A stretch of DNA of 64,000 nt from Pseudomonas sp. 10S4. GTDB taxonomy: Bacteria > Pseudomonadota > Gammaproteobacteria > Pseudomonadales > Pseudomonadaceae. Positions 39,012-47,965 of the stretch are shown here, one piece after another. Every line of letters starts with the position of its first letter. Position 1 is the stretch's first letter. The DNA is taken from NCBI RefSeq assembly GCF_034344865.1, contig NZ_CP133774.1, positions 6,572,001-6,636,000 on the forward strand, in the 5' to 3' direction. The notes below the pieces were generated by a model. That model searched no databases and was not told the DNA's origin. It saw only the letters and a program-made list of their open reading frames with translations. The translations under genes and the position numbers were made by a program.

Positions 39012-39866
39012 ATGACTGCACAACTAATCGACGGCAAATCGATCGCCGCCAGCCTGCGCCAGCAGATCGCCAAACGAGTTGCCGAACGTCGCCAGCAAGG
39101 CCTGCGCACCCCCGGCCTCGCGGTGATTCTGGTCGGCAGCGATCCTGCCTCTCAGGTTTATGTCTCGCACAAGCGTAAAGACTGTGAAGAGGTCGGCTTC
39201 CTTTCCCAGGCTTACGACCTGCCTTCTGAAACCACTCAAGAAGCACTGACCGATCTGATCGATCGCCTGAACGACGACCCGGCAATTGACGGCGTTCTGC
39301 TTCAACTTCCTTTACCTGCCCACCTGGACGCGTCCAAATTGCTGGAACGCATTCGTCCGGATAAAGACGTCGACGGTTTTCACCCTTATAACGTCGGTCG
39401 CCTGGCTCAACGCATTCCGCTGCTGCGCCCCTGCACCCCTAAAGGCATCATGGCCCTGCTGGAAAGCACCGGTGTGGATCTTTACGGGATGGACGCAGTG
39501 ATTGTCGGTGCCTCCAACATTGTTGGTCGTCCAATGGCGATGGAACTGCTGCTGGCGGGCTGCACCGTCACCGTCACCCACCGCTTCACCAAGGATCTGG
39601 CAGGCCACGTCGGCCGCGCCGATCTGGTCGTGGTTGCTGCCGGCAAGCCGGGCCTGGTCAAGGGTGAGTGGATCAAGGAAGGCGCGATCGTGATCGACGT
39701 CGGCATCAACCGTCAGGAAGACGGCAAACTGGTCGGTGACGTAATCTACGAAACCGCCCTGCCCCGCGCCGGCTGGATCACCCCGGTACCGGGTGGCGTC
39801 GGCCCGATGACACGTGCCTGCCTGTTGGAAAACACTCTATACGCAGCCGAAACCCTGCACAGCTAA
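39012..39866 (+). CDS. folD: Bifunctional methylene-THF dehydrogenase / cyclohydrolase
   Basis: The 284-residue protein carries [23 protein letters not shown] (with the catalytic Lys), [11 protein letters not shown], and the NADP-binding [25 protein letters not shown]. The C-terminal [10 protein letters not shown] is the second family signature. It interconverts 5,10-methylene-, methenyl- and 10-formyl-tetrahydrofolate in the cytoplasm. It is monocistronic, with a terminator at 39892-39920, and is divergent from the tRNA operon. Confidence 0.97.
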   Translation: MTAQLIDGKSIAASLRQQIAKRVAERRQQGLRTPGLAVILVGSDPASQVYVSHKRKDCEEVGFLSQAYDLPSETTQEALTDLIDRLNDDPAIDGVLLQLPLPAHLDASKLLERIRPDKDVDGFHPYNVGRLAQRIPLLRPCTPKGIMALLESTGVDLYGMDAVIVGASNIVGRPMAMELLLAGCTVTVTHRFTKDLAGHVGRADLVVVAAGKPGLVKGEWIKEGAIVIDVGINRQEDGKLVGDVIYETALPRAGWITPVPGGVGPMTRACLLENTLYAAETLHS

Positions 39867-39891
39867 TTCCACTGGTTTGGCGTACAAACAG

Positions 39892-39920
39892 AGCCCCGCT
39901 ATTTAGCGGGGCTTTTTGTT
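39892..39920 (+). terminator. Terminator of folD
   Basis: AGCCCCGCTATTTAGCGGGGCT followed by TTTTGTT, 25 bases after the folD stop. Confidence 0.9.
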
Positions 39921-40065
39921 ATCGGCCGCACGCTGGATGAAACGCCTGCGGCCATCGGACAAACCAGCAGCGAATTTCAGAATTAAGTACACACTGAAAG
40001 ATAAACGCCCTACAGACGCCAGCAAGGCAACCGGATACAAATGGCTCACTCGCCAGGAGTCGTCC

Positions 40066-40866
40066 ATGAAGCCGCAAGACCTACCCGAACATCGTTTGAG
40101 TCATTCCACCGGAAAAGTGGCGGGCCTGCTTTACAGCCTCTGCTGTTACCTGTGTTTTCTGCTTACTGCGCTTTACCTGATGGGCTTTCTCTCAGGCATC
40201 GGCGTGCCCAAAGACATCGACTCTGGTCCCAGCCTCGACTGGCGCCTGGCCACCCTCGTCGACACCTTGTTGATTACGCTGTTTGCCGTACAACACAGCG
40301 GCATGGCGCGAAAGGGTTTCAAACAGTGGTGGACCCATTTCATCCCGGCACCGATCGAGCGCGCGACCTATGTGCTGGTCACCTGTCTGGTGCTTGTGCT
40401 GCTTTTCTGGCTCTGGCAACCCATCCGTGCGTCGATCTGGCGCCTGGAATCTGCCTGGACTCAAGGCATGCTCACCGGCGTGTTCTGGATCGGCTGGGGC
40501 GTGATATTGCTCGCTACGTTTCTGATCAGCCATTTCGAATTGCTTGGCATAAAGCAGGCACTCGATGCCTGGCGCTCGCCCAAGCCGGAAAACCCCACCT
40601 TCAAAACGCCTTTGCTCTACAAACTGGTGCGCCACCCTTTGTACCTGGGGTTTCTCATCGTGTTCTGGGCGACACCGTCCATGACCGCCGGGCACCTGTT
40701 GTTTGCCGCGCTAAGCACCCTGTACATCCTCATCGGGGTTCATCTGGAAGAAAGAGACCTGGTAGAACTGTTCGGAGAAGACTACCGACGGTACAGACAA
40801 CGCGTCGCAATGCTTGTGCCCCTGATCAAACGCAAACCCGACGCCTCTAGCAACCAGCAAAAGTGA
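40066..40866 (+). CDS. mddA: NnrU/ICMT-type membrane methyltransferase, MddA-like (methanethiol S-methyltransferase)
   Basis: The start at 40066 has AGGAG eight bases upstream and gives 266 residues with about five membrane segments. The motifs LFAVQHSGMARKGFKQWW, LYKLVRHPLYLGFLIVFWATP and LEERDLVELFGEDYRRYRQRV are those of isoprenylcysteine-methyltransferase-like enzymes. Together they match MddA, which methylates methanethiol with S-adenosylmethionine to dimethyl sulfide, as described in Pseudomonas deceptionensis. The inner-membrane location is clear; the substrate is assigned by resemblance. It is a single gene. Confidence 0.75.
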   Translation: MKPQDLPEHRLSHSTGKVAGLLYSLCCYLCFLLTALYLMGFLSGIGVPKDIDSGPSLDWRLATLVDTLLITLFAVQHSGMARKGFKQWWTHFIPAPIERATYVLVTCLVLVLLFWLWQPIRASIWRLESAWTQGMLTGVFWIGWGVILLATFLISHFELLGIKQALDAWRSPKPENPTFKTPLLYKLVRHPLYLGFLIVFWATPSMTAGHLLFAALSTLYILIGVHLEERDLVELFGEDYRRYRQRVAMLVPLIKRKPDASSNQQK

Positions 40867-40899
40867 GTCAATCCAGCCCTATCAACCCCCCCAAACTAA

Positions 40900-41162
40900 T
40901 TACTCTCCTCCCCGATTTGCTTGGCGTTTCGCCTTCTGAGCATCAATACACAAGACTCTGAAAAACTTGGAAAATTGCATCACAGAGGCCTCCTTGGCTG
41001 CCTTTGTCTCTTCTACTGGATAGAGTTGCGCAGAGGAAAACATTGTCTGTGTCAGGCCCTTTTCGTCGCTGACCGGGTCGTAGTCAGTGATCATCGATTT
41101 AGTCTTCTCAATCGAAAACTCGAAAGTAGCGCCAGAGCCAACACTCCTACGACAAACCTCAT
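40900..41162 (-). pseudogene. Small secreted protein of unknown function, one-base frameshift
   Basis: An ATG at 41162 preceded by AGGAGTGACCTTC opens a signal-peptide-like start (MRFVVGVLALALLSSF), which soon runs into a stop. Adding one T to the run at 41115-41118 joins it to the next frame (SIEKTKSMITDYDPVSDEKG, ending QAKRQANRGGE). The result is 87 residues with a length divisible by three. I do not recognise the family. It lies downstream of another unknown membrane protein gene on the same strand and may be cotranscribed with it. Confidence 0.5.
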
Positions 41163-41248
41163 GAAGGTCACTCCTATGGAAAGGCCTGCCCTGTTGCACC
41201 AGGCGCCAGAAACGAAAGAGCCCGGCGGGCGGATTGGGCTCTGTCGAG

Positions 41249-41764
41249 TCAAGGCCCCGCAGCAACCGATGGCTTACTGCGTAGATGTTGCACCAAAGAC
41301 AGCACGGCAAAGAGAACAGCGAATACAAACAATATAACCAGAACAAGTTTGACGGACATGTCTGTATCCGACCGCTCCAGCGCAATGCAACTGGCCGCGT
41401 TTGAACAGCGCGCAGTGCACGACAGAACGCCGTTGATTTGGCAGGTCAGTACTCTTTTCTCGATATGGGTCAGCTCGATACTTCCCCCGCTGACCAGGCT
41501 GTCTCTGCGGGTCAAAATGCTCAGACTTCCAATATAGAAGGCCAGGTAGTGCCCCGTTTCTGGGCTCTTCGTCAGAAGTGTCACGCCCGCACCTTTGGGG
41601 AACTGAGCGTGAACGAAAGTGCCCTTGAAATGCTCGACAGTCTTTCCTTCAAGGTCAAAGTTTGAATCGGATGGAAACAGCAATGCGGGTAGACCGAGCA
41701 GACATAGCGCCATGAAGAATACGGCAAGACGCCCTGCTTTATTTAGTGCGTTGTATTTTATCAA
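41249..41764 (-). CDS. Hypothetical membrane protein
   Basis: This frame of up to 171 residues has an N-terminal hydrophobic segment (LAVFFMALCLLGLPALLF), a globular part with TGHYLAFYIGSLSILTRRDSLVSG, and a four-cysteine cluster (VLTCQINGVLSCTARCSNAASC). A C-terminal membrane helix follows (VKLVLVILFVFAVLFAVLSLV). The start is unsure: TTG at 41764, or an internal ATG at 41713 that gives a shorter signal-like start. No family is recognised. The cysteine cluster suggests disulfides in the periplasm. Confidence 0.55.
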   Translation of the reverse strand: MIKYNALNKAGRLAVFFMALCLLGLPALLFPSDSNFDLEGKTVEHFKGTFVHAQFPKGAGVTLLTKSPETGHYLAFYIGSLSILTRRDSLVSGGSIELTHIEKRVLTCQINGVLSCTARCSNAASCIALERSDTDMSVKLVLVILFVFAVLFAVLSLVQHLRSKPSVAAGP

Positions 41765-42633
41765 TTCGCATCGCTCAACGTGGATAGAGGCAATTTACCA
41801 CTATCCTGCGATGGCTCCATCCCGCCTGTACGACTCCCCAGTAACGCCCCGCCACAGCGCTTTCCCACCGAAGACTTCGAATTCCAACTTCCACTCGCGC
41901 TTGTACCACTCAGTGCAAACCTGCCAGCAGCCCCAAGCACCATGCATACACGAACGGTCGGTCGAGCAGCGGCGTGCTGTCGGCTGAGGCGAGGAAGATT
42001 GCTGATGCCCGACTGACGCAGCGCCATCGCAAACGCAAGTAGTCGCCCGATGTGTTTGCGCCATCGGGCGCATCGGAGTTCATCCTTTCATCTTCAACAC
42101 CCGGCGGCCACTTCGCCAAGGCCTTGGAAGCCTTTAAAATAAAGCCGCGCAGCCAATATAACTGCCGTCACACGTGCGCTACGATGTGCCTCAGGCAGGC
42201 ATGAACCCGCGCTCATTGCCGGGCAGTTTGGGCACAGCGCTCAAGTGCTTTTGTCGACTTACGCTCGCTGGCTGAGCTCCACTACCGACTGGTCAGAAGT
42301 CGAGAAGCTGGAAAGCCAGAGTGATACAAAATTGGTACAACATTAAATATCTTTCACTTTTCGGCCTTTGTTTACAGGCGCCTATCGTTTTCCTGGCACA
42401 TACTCCTAATATTAAAAATGGGTTTTGCCGGGCTTTCTAAAGTGGCAAACCCCAATGTTTATTGGGGTTTACCTACCCTCCTCCACACACGAAACACCCA
42501 CGAAACGCATGCATTGGTACAAAAATTGGTACGAGATTCATCCCCCTCCTCCGGCGTCCTGCCGAACTGAAACCCATCTTTCCCACTCAAGTTTCGCCCC
42601 TGCTACGCTGCGATCTTCCACAGAGGAATCGCG
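41765..42633. other. Gene-poor accessory stretch with short direct repeats
   Basis: No convincing gene is seen. A minus-strand frame ending at 41801 (with TEWYKREWKLEFEV) is possible but lacks a start with a ribosome site. ATTGGTAC occurs at 42331, 42513 and 42525. A stem AAACCCCAAT / ATTGGGGTTT lies near 42447-42471. The AT content of 42310-42430 is higher than in the flanking core genes. It may be a scar of an integrated element. Confidence 0.45.
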
Positions 42634-42843
42634 ATGCCAAACTCAGACCTGCTCCCTTCCCTGCTGTACAAAATCAACGAGAACCAGCTCGCCCTTGAAG
42701 CGGCCATTCTGGAACTGTCGAACTGGGTAGAGGCGCGCGGATCAGCAGACGTAGCCGAGAATGTTCGCGGCGCCCTGGATACCATCGAAAAGAATGAAGA
42801 GTTCATCAAGATGACTCTGGCGGTGATGATGCCCCCCGAGTAA
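42634..42843 (+). CDS. Small conserved-looking hypothetical protein
   Basis: The 69-residue protein MPNSDLLPSLLYKINENQLA... is predicted to be mostly helical (LEAAILELSNWVEARGSADVAENVRGALDTIEKNEEFIKMTLAVMM). AGAGGA lies upstream of the ATG. No membrane segment or known motif is present. Small helical proteins like this are common in Pseudomonas genomes with no assigned role. Confidence 0.7.
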   Translation: MPNSDLLPSLLYKINENQLALEAAILELSNWVEARGSADVAENVRGALDTIEKNEEFIKMTLAVMMPPE

Positions 42844-43047
42844 CTGCAATCGGCCAAGAGCGGTCACCCAACAAATGGCCGGAAACGATAAATAGGATTG
42901 GGCGATGCGGCGTCGTTAACAAGCGTCGGGGGGAGCACCTAAAAAGTCATTGGCAATTCGATCAATCATGCACGAGGAAGATCCGCTGAAAAGCTGAATG
43001 GGGCTCCGCGATAGAGCAGGTCGAGCGGTGTAGACTTGCTTAACGAG

Positions 43048-43929
43048 TCAGTGGCATATGCGCCGAAAAAAATCAATGAAAGCCCGCAGCTTCGGCGTCA
43101 CTTGGCGACCGGAAGGCCAGAGCAAATTGAAATGGCCGCCCTCACTGGTGTAGTCCCCGAGCACCTCTACCAGTTGGCCATCCTCCAATGCGTCGCGAAC
43201 AACGAAATCAGCGGCGTAGGTGATTCCCAACCCTTGCAGCGCAAAGCTCATACGTCCCTCCACCGAATTACACACCATTGAACGCGGCAACTCCAACTCC
43301 ACTGGGTGGTCATCTCGAGTCAAGACCCATGTCTGTAATTTTCCGGTCTTAGGGAACCTGAAGTGGATGCACGAATGCTTGAGCAATGCCTCTGGACAGA
43401 GTGGGACTCCACGTCGTGCAAAGTAGTCAGGGGAGCCCACTATGAGCATGCGGTATGTACCCAGCGGGCGAGCCGACAAGCCTGAGTCTTTTTGCACGCC
43501 ACTGCGAATCACTGCATCGAAACCTTCACTGATGACATCGACCAAACGATCGGTGAACTCGACATCCAGCTGTATATCTGGATAGAGCTGCTGGAACTCA
43601 CCGAAAATCGGCAAAAACGGTCTTGCGATCATGGGCAGGCTGATTCGCAATGGCCCTTGGGGAGCCGATGCATTTTGAGAGAATTCCTCACTGGCAGCCT
43701 CCAGCTCTGCGAGAACGCGGCGGCAACGCTCAAGAAATTGTGTGCCTTCGGCAGTGAGCGTGATGCTGCGTGTGCTCCGATGAAACAGTCGAACCCCGAA
43801 CTTTTCCTCCAACCGCGAAATGCTTTTGCTGACAGCAGATGCAGAAATCCCCAGGATCCTCCCCGCCGCAACAAAACTTCGAGCTTCGGCTGCCTGCACG
43901 AAAACCCCGATGCCACTCAAACTTTCCAT
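43048..43929 (-). CDS. LysR-type regulator of the oxidoreductase cluster
   Basis: The 293-residue protein has a winged helix (GIGVFVQAAEARSFVAAGRILGISASAVSKSISRLEEKFG) and an effector domain of the CrgA/AaeR-like type (LRISLPMIARPFLPIFGEFQQLYPDIQLDVEFTDRLVDV). It diverges from the epimerase-SDR-SnoaL-OYE operon across 274 bp and probably controls it. Confidence 0.9.
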   Translation of the reverse strand: MESLSGIGVFVQAAEARSFVAAGRILGISASAVSKSISRLEEKFGVRLFHRSTRSITLTAEGTQFLERCRRVLAELEAASEEFSQNASAPQGPLRISLPMIARPFLPIFGEFQQLYPDIQLDVEFTDRLVDVISEGFDAVIRSGVQKDSGLSARPLGTYRMLIVGSPDYFARRGVPLCPEALLKHSCIHFRFPKTGKLQTWVLTRDDHPVELELPRSMVCNSVEGRMSFALQGLGITYAADFVVRDALEDGQLVEVLGDYTSEGGHFNLLWPSGRQVTPKLRAFIDFFRRICH

Positions 43930-44203
43930 TTACCCTCCAATCCATGGCTATAAAGCTCCATTGATGACTCCAGTGTCAACTCTGAACGGAATCAGAGCCT
44001 GTTTTTTCGATGGATTTTCGCGGTTATGGTTGTTTTCAGTGCAATGGGTGACTGGCAGCGCATCAAACCCAATTGATGCACGCCCTCTAAAACTCATCCC
44101 CCCAGCCGCCCATTGATGGCGCGCACTCGCACTGACCGTTTGAGCGAAGCGCTCAACGCATTCAATCCCGGCAACTATTGCCCAACCAAAAAGGCTTATC
44201 CCC

Positions 44204-45102
44204 ATGAATATCTTTCTTACCGGCGCCAACGGCTTCGTTGGCGGTAGCGTCGCTACTCGCCTGATCAAGGCAGGACACGCCGTCCGCGGCCTGGTCCGCG
44301 ACCCAAAAAAGCCGAACAACTCAAAGCACTTGGCATCGAACCGGTGATTGGCAGTCTTGATGATCACGACCTGCTGGTCGCTGAAGCACGTAACGCCGAT
44401 GCCGTGATCGATGCGGCTAACAGTGACCACGCAGGTGCCGTCGAATCCTTTATCGAGGCCTTGAAAGGCTCCAATAAGGTGCTGATCCATACCAGCGGCT
44501 CGAGCATCATCGGCGACGACGCACAAGGCAACTACCTGAGCGACAACATCTTCGATGAAGACACCCCGTTTATCGTCGAGGCGCTGAAACAACCACGCTA
44601 CGACATTGACCTGCGCATGATGAAGGCCGCCAACGAGGGCATCCGCACCGTCGTGATCTGCCCCAGCAACATCTATGGCGTAGGTGGCGGCCTGACCGAC
44701 CACAGTTTCCAGCTTCCCTTCCTGATCGCCCGTGCTCGTGAAACCGGAGTGGTACGTATTGTCGGCAAAGGCGTCAACAGCTGGTCCAACGTGCACATCG
44801 AAGACGTTGCGGAATTGTTCCTGCTGGCGCTGCAAAAAGCCCCGGCCGGTGCGTTTTATTTCATCGAAAACGGTGAAGCCTCATTCGCCGAGATCGGTGC
44901 AGCGCTTGCCGAACGTATGGGACTTGGCCCGGTGCAATCATGGCCGGTAGAAGAAGCGGCGAAACACTGGGGCGAAATGCACGCGCATTACACCTTCGGG
45001 ACTAACAGCCGAGTGATCGCCAAACGCGCACGAGCGGAACTTGGCTGGGCGCCGCGTAACAGTTCGATTCTGAACTGGGTCAAAACCGAGATGCCACTAT
45101 GA
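44204..45102 (+). pseudogene. NAD-dependent epimerase/dehydratase-like reductase, one-base frameshift
   Basis: The first frame gives MNIFLTGANGFVGGSVATRL (Rossmann GxxGxxG) and GHAVRGLVRDPKK. The following frame continues LGIEPVIGSLDDHDLLVAEA and includes NIYGVGGGLTDHSFQLPFL. An extra A in the run 44305-44310 would restore one frame of 300 codons. This is an extended/atypical SDR that would reduce or isomerise a small substrate. It overlaps the next SDR gene by ATGA. The homopolymer position suggests a sequencing error. Confidence 0.85.
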
Positions 45103-45944
45103 GCCAGCCAACCAATGAACGTGTCTGGCTGGTGACGGGCAGCGCCAGTGGTCTGGGTGCGGGTATCGCCAAGGCCGCGTTGAACAACGGCGATTCAGTC
45201 ATCGCCACAGACCTGGACCTTGCTCGACTGGAACAGACCTACGGCAGCTACGACGGTCAGGTCCTGGTCGCCGTGCTGGATATTCGGGATGTCGCCCAGG
45301 CCGAATCGGTGGTCGAGGCCGCCCTCAAGCGATTCGGCCGTATCGATGTACTGGTCAATAACGCCGGCTATGGCCAGTTCGGCCCCTTCGAGGAAGTCGA
45401 GCCCCAGGCCATCGAGCGACAGTTCGCAACCAATGTATTCGGCACGTTCAATGTGACCCGCGCCGTGCTGCCGGTGATGCGCAAACAACGCTGGGGGCAT
45501 GTCATCAACATGTCGTCGAACGGTGGTTTCAAAGGCGTCTCCGGGGCCTCGATGTACTCGGCGAGCAAGTTCGCCATCGAAGGCTTTTCCGAATCCCTGG
45601 CCCAGGAAATCGCCAATTTCGGCATCAAGCTCACGTTGGTTGAACCCGGGGCTTTTCGGACCGACTTTCTGGACAGCCGCATGCTGAAAATCGGCACCCG
45701 TGCGCTGGATGACTACAGCGAATTCCGCACCAGGGCCCTGGAGGTGTTCGAAGCGCGCAATCACCAACAAGTCGGTGATCCGGACAAGCTCGGCCTTGCC
45801 GTCGTGAAACTGGTCGAGCAGAAAGAGCCGCCGTTGCGGTTCGTCGCCGGCGCAGATGCGGTGCAAGTCGTTGAAGACAAGCTCGCTTTCGTTGCGGCAG
45901 AGCTTTCCCGCTGGCGAGCGCTTTCAACGTCCACCGATTTCTAA
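45099..45944 (+). CDS. Short-chain dehydrogenase/reductase
   Basis: The 281-residue classical SDR has the cofactor motif VTGSASGLGAGIAKAAL and NNAGYGQFG. Its catalytic set is Ser (NMSSNGGFKG) and YSASKFA. Its length and C-terminal pattern resemble NADP-dependent oxidoreductases often next to OYE genes. It is coupled to the preceding gene by an ATGA overlap. Substrate unknown. Confidence 0.92.
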   Translation: MSQPTNERVWLVTGSASGLGAGIAKAALNNGDSVIATDLDLARLEQTYGSYDGQVLVAVLDIRDVAQAESVVEAALKRFGRIDVLVNNAGYGQFGPFEEVEPQAIERQFATNVFGTFNVTRAVLPVMRKQRWGHVINMSSNGGFKGVSGASMYSASKFAIEGFSESLAQEIANFGIKLTLVEPGAFRTDFLDSRMLKIGTRALDDYSEFRTRALEVFEARNHQQVGDPDKLGLAVVKLVEQKEPPLRFVAGADAVQVVEDKLAFVAAELSRWRALSTSTDF

Positions 45945-45968
45945 GCCTTTACCCACGAGGAATTCCTT

Positions 45969-46439
45969 ATGAGCAATAACGACCTTGCAAGCCGTGTAGA
46001 AGCCATCGAAACCCGCTTCGCCCTTGACCGCCTGATCGCCGAATACGCCCAGGCATTCGACACCCGTGATGAAAGTCTGCTCAGAGGTATCTGGCATGAG
46101 GACGCACGCCTTGACCTCGGCGCAGCTTTTGGCAGCTACGAAGGTGTTGAAGCCATCGTCGAGTCGGCCCACACCAATTGGAAAGCCATGCCACACATGC
46201 ACCACTGGATGGCTAACGCATTGATCGACATCGACGGTGATACCGCTACCGCAAGAGCCGCCGTTGACTGCCTTTGTACCCATATTGAAATGGGCCCGAT
46301 CCAGATCAGCGGTTTGTATCACGACACATTCGAACGCCGCCAGGGCCGCTGGGCCTTCATTGAGCGACGCTTCGATCTGCACTTCCTGACCCCATTGCCT
46401 AACTGGAAGCCAATCGCAGGAGGGGAAGCGGCGTCATAA
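45969..46439 (+). CDS. SnoaL-like / NTF2-fold protein
   Basis: The 156-residue protein MSNNDLASRVEAIETRFALD... contains LIAEYAQAFDTRDESLLRGIWHEDARLDLG and a downstream MHHWMANALIDIDGDTATARA, typical of SnoaL-like (NTF2) domains. Such proteins act as small dehydratases, isomerases or hydroxylases. GAGGAATT upstream gives a ribosome site. It is third in the operon. Confidence 0.85.
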   Translation: MSNNDLASRVEAIETRFALDRLIAEYAQAFDTRDESLLRGIWHEDARLDLGAAFGSYEGVEAIVESAHTNWKAMPHMHHWMANALIDIDGDTATARAAVDCLCTHIEMGPIQISGLYHDTFERRQGRWAFIERRFDLHFLTPLPNWKPIAGGEAAS

Positions 46440-46524
46440 GCCAGGCAGATTGTTGAAAAGCCCTTGAGTAATGGCCTGCATCCCCCAGCGCAGGTCTGCG
46501 CCCACTCCCCTTCTACAGGAATAA

Positions 46525-47658
46525 ATGATGATTGATTTATTCGACTCCTATTCGCTGGGCGACCTCGCCCTGCCCAACCGTATCGTCATGCCCCCGCTTA
46601 CACGTTCACGGGCAGCTGACGATGTAGCCGATGACATGACCGCAACTTACTACCGCCAGCGCGCCACCGCGGGCCTGATCATTTCCGAAGGCATACCCAT
46701 CTCTCGCGAAGGCCGGGGCTACTTGTACATTCCGGGAATTTCCACTGCTGAGCAGATCGCCGGTTGGCGCAAGACTACCGATGCCGTGCATGAGGCCGAT
46801 GGAACGATATTCGCCCAGCTCTGGCATGTCGGACGGGTATCCCACACCTCCATTCAAAAAGACGGCATCGCCCCCGTCAGCGCCAGTAGCAAAGTCGCTC
46901 GCGAGGCTCGTGCATTCGGCTACGACGAAGAGGGTAATCCCGGATTCCTTTACACTTCGACGCCGCGCCAACTGGCCACTGACGAGATAGGGCGTGTCGT
47001 TGAAGACTTTGTCATCGCCGCACAGAATGCGCGCGATGCAGGATTTGACGGCGTGGAATTACATGGAGCCAGCGGCTATCTGTTCGAGCAGTTCCTCAAC
47101 CCCAATGTCAACGACCGCAATGATCGTTACTCGTCGCAACCTCTGGCAAACCGTTTGCGGTTCACGTTGGAAGTGATTGATGCCGTCTCTGCGCAGATTG
47201 GCGCCAAGCGTGTCGGAATCCGATTCACCCCTTACGGCGAACTTTTCGATATGCCCGCCTATGCGGACACCGAAAGTACTTACCTTGAGCTGGGGCGCGA
47301 ACTGGCCAAGCGGCAGATCGCCTACATCCACCTGATGGACCAATCAGGGTTTCGTCTCGAAGACATGGTTCTTGCAGAAAATACACACTTCAAGCGCACC
47401 CTTGAAAAGCTGCGCCAGGTATTCGATACCGGGGCGCTGATCCTTGCTGGCGCTCAGACGCTGGACAGCGCAAATCAATTACTGGAAGCAGGTCTTGTCG
47501 ATCTGGTGGGGTTCGGACAAGCGTTTATTGCCAACCCGGATCTGGTCGCTCGCTTTCAGAACGGTTGGCCTCTCAATGAGCCGGACCGAGCGACCTACTA
47601 CGGCGGCGATGCAAAAGGCTACATCGACTACCCGACCTATGTCGAAACAACCGCCTGA
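46525..47658 (+). CDS. Alkene reductase, Old Yellow Enzyme family
   Basis: The 377-residue FMN-dependent protein starts DLFDSYSLGDLALPNRIVMPPLTRSRA. Its substrate-binding histidine pair appears in FDGVELHGASGYLFEQFLNPNVNDR, and the FMN-phosphate region is in LVGFGQAFIANPDLVARF. It is close to NemA/XenB-type enoate reductases, which reduce activated C=C bonds and nitro compounds with NAD(P)H. It is the last gene of the LysR-controlled cluster. Confidence 0.93.
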   Translation: MMIDLFDSYSLGDLALPNRIVMPPLTRSRAADDVADDMTATYYRQRATAGLIISEGIPISREGRGYLYIPGISTAEQIAGWRKTTDAVHEADGTIFAQLWHVGRVSHTSIQKDGIAPVSASSKVAREARAFGYDEEGNPGFLYTSTPRQLATDEIGRVVEDFVIAAQNARDAGFDGVELHGASGYLFEQFLNPNVNDRNDRYSSQPLANRLRFTLEVIDAVSAQIGAKRVGIRFTPYGELFDMPAYADTESTYLELGRELAKRQIAYIHLMDQSGFRLEDMVLAENTHFKRTLEKLRQVFDTGALILAGAQTLDSANQLLEAGLVDLVGFGQAFIANPDLVARFQNGWPLNEPDRATYYGGDAKGYIDYPTYVETTA

Positions 47659-47965
47659 CGCTCTGGCTCGAAGATGGGCGCAAGCTGAAACGCGGACACC
47701 TCTGATGTCCGCTTGGGGTCGATGGCTGCCCTTGGTGACAGGCAGAAATCGGCCAATAGGGGACGTTCGGGCCATGAGGCTGCTTACAGAAAGTAGCTGC
47801 TGATATCAAACTACACCCGCCTAGCCACTGCCCCAATTCACGCCTACCATACACCCACCTCGTATTACCGCGGCTACGTGCTTGGCGCTCGGCTCGGTGA
47901 AACGTCGGACCGCCATGTGCTCGGTGACAATCGGGCTAGCGCCCGTCGAAAGCCTTCCACTTTGG
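47659..47965. other. Intergenic region between OYE and RiPP operons
   Basis: No gene is seen. GTGACAGGCAGAAATCGGCC at about 47738 belongs to a dispersed repeat also found near 56366 and, in part, near 57150 and 57970. The two flanking operons converge here, but no clear T-tailed terminator is visible. Confidence 0.6.

Noticed and set aside
41801..42073. Minus-strand frame with a coding-like end (TEWYKREWKLEFEV)
   Set aside because: There is no ribosome site or recognisable start, and its N-terminal half is Cys/Ser-rich noise. It is kept only as a remark in the gap entry.
47861..47875. Fifteen-base match to the 16S rRNA 530-loop region on the minus strand (AGCCGCGGTAATACG)
   Set aside because: Flanking bases do not continue to match 16S rRNA, so it is either chance or a tiny fragment with no support.
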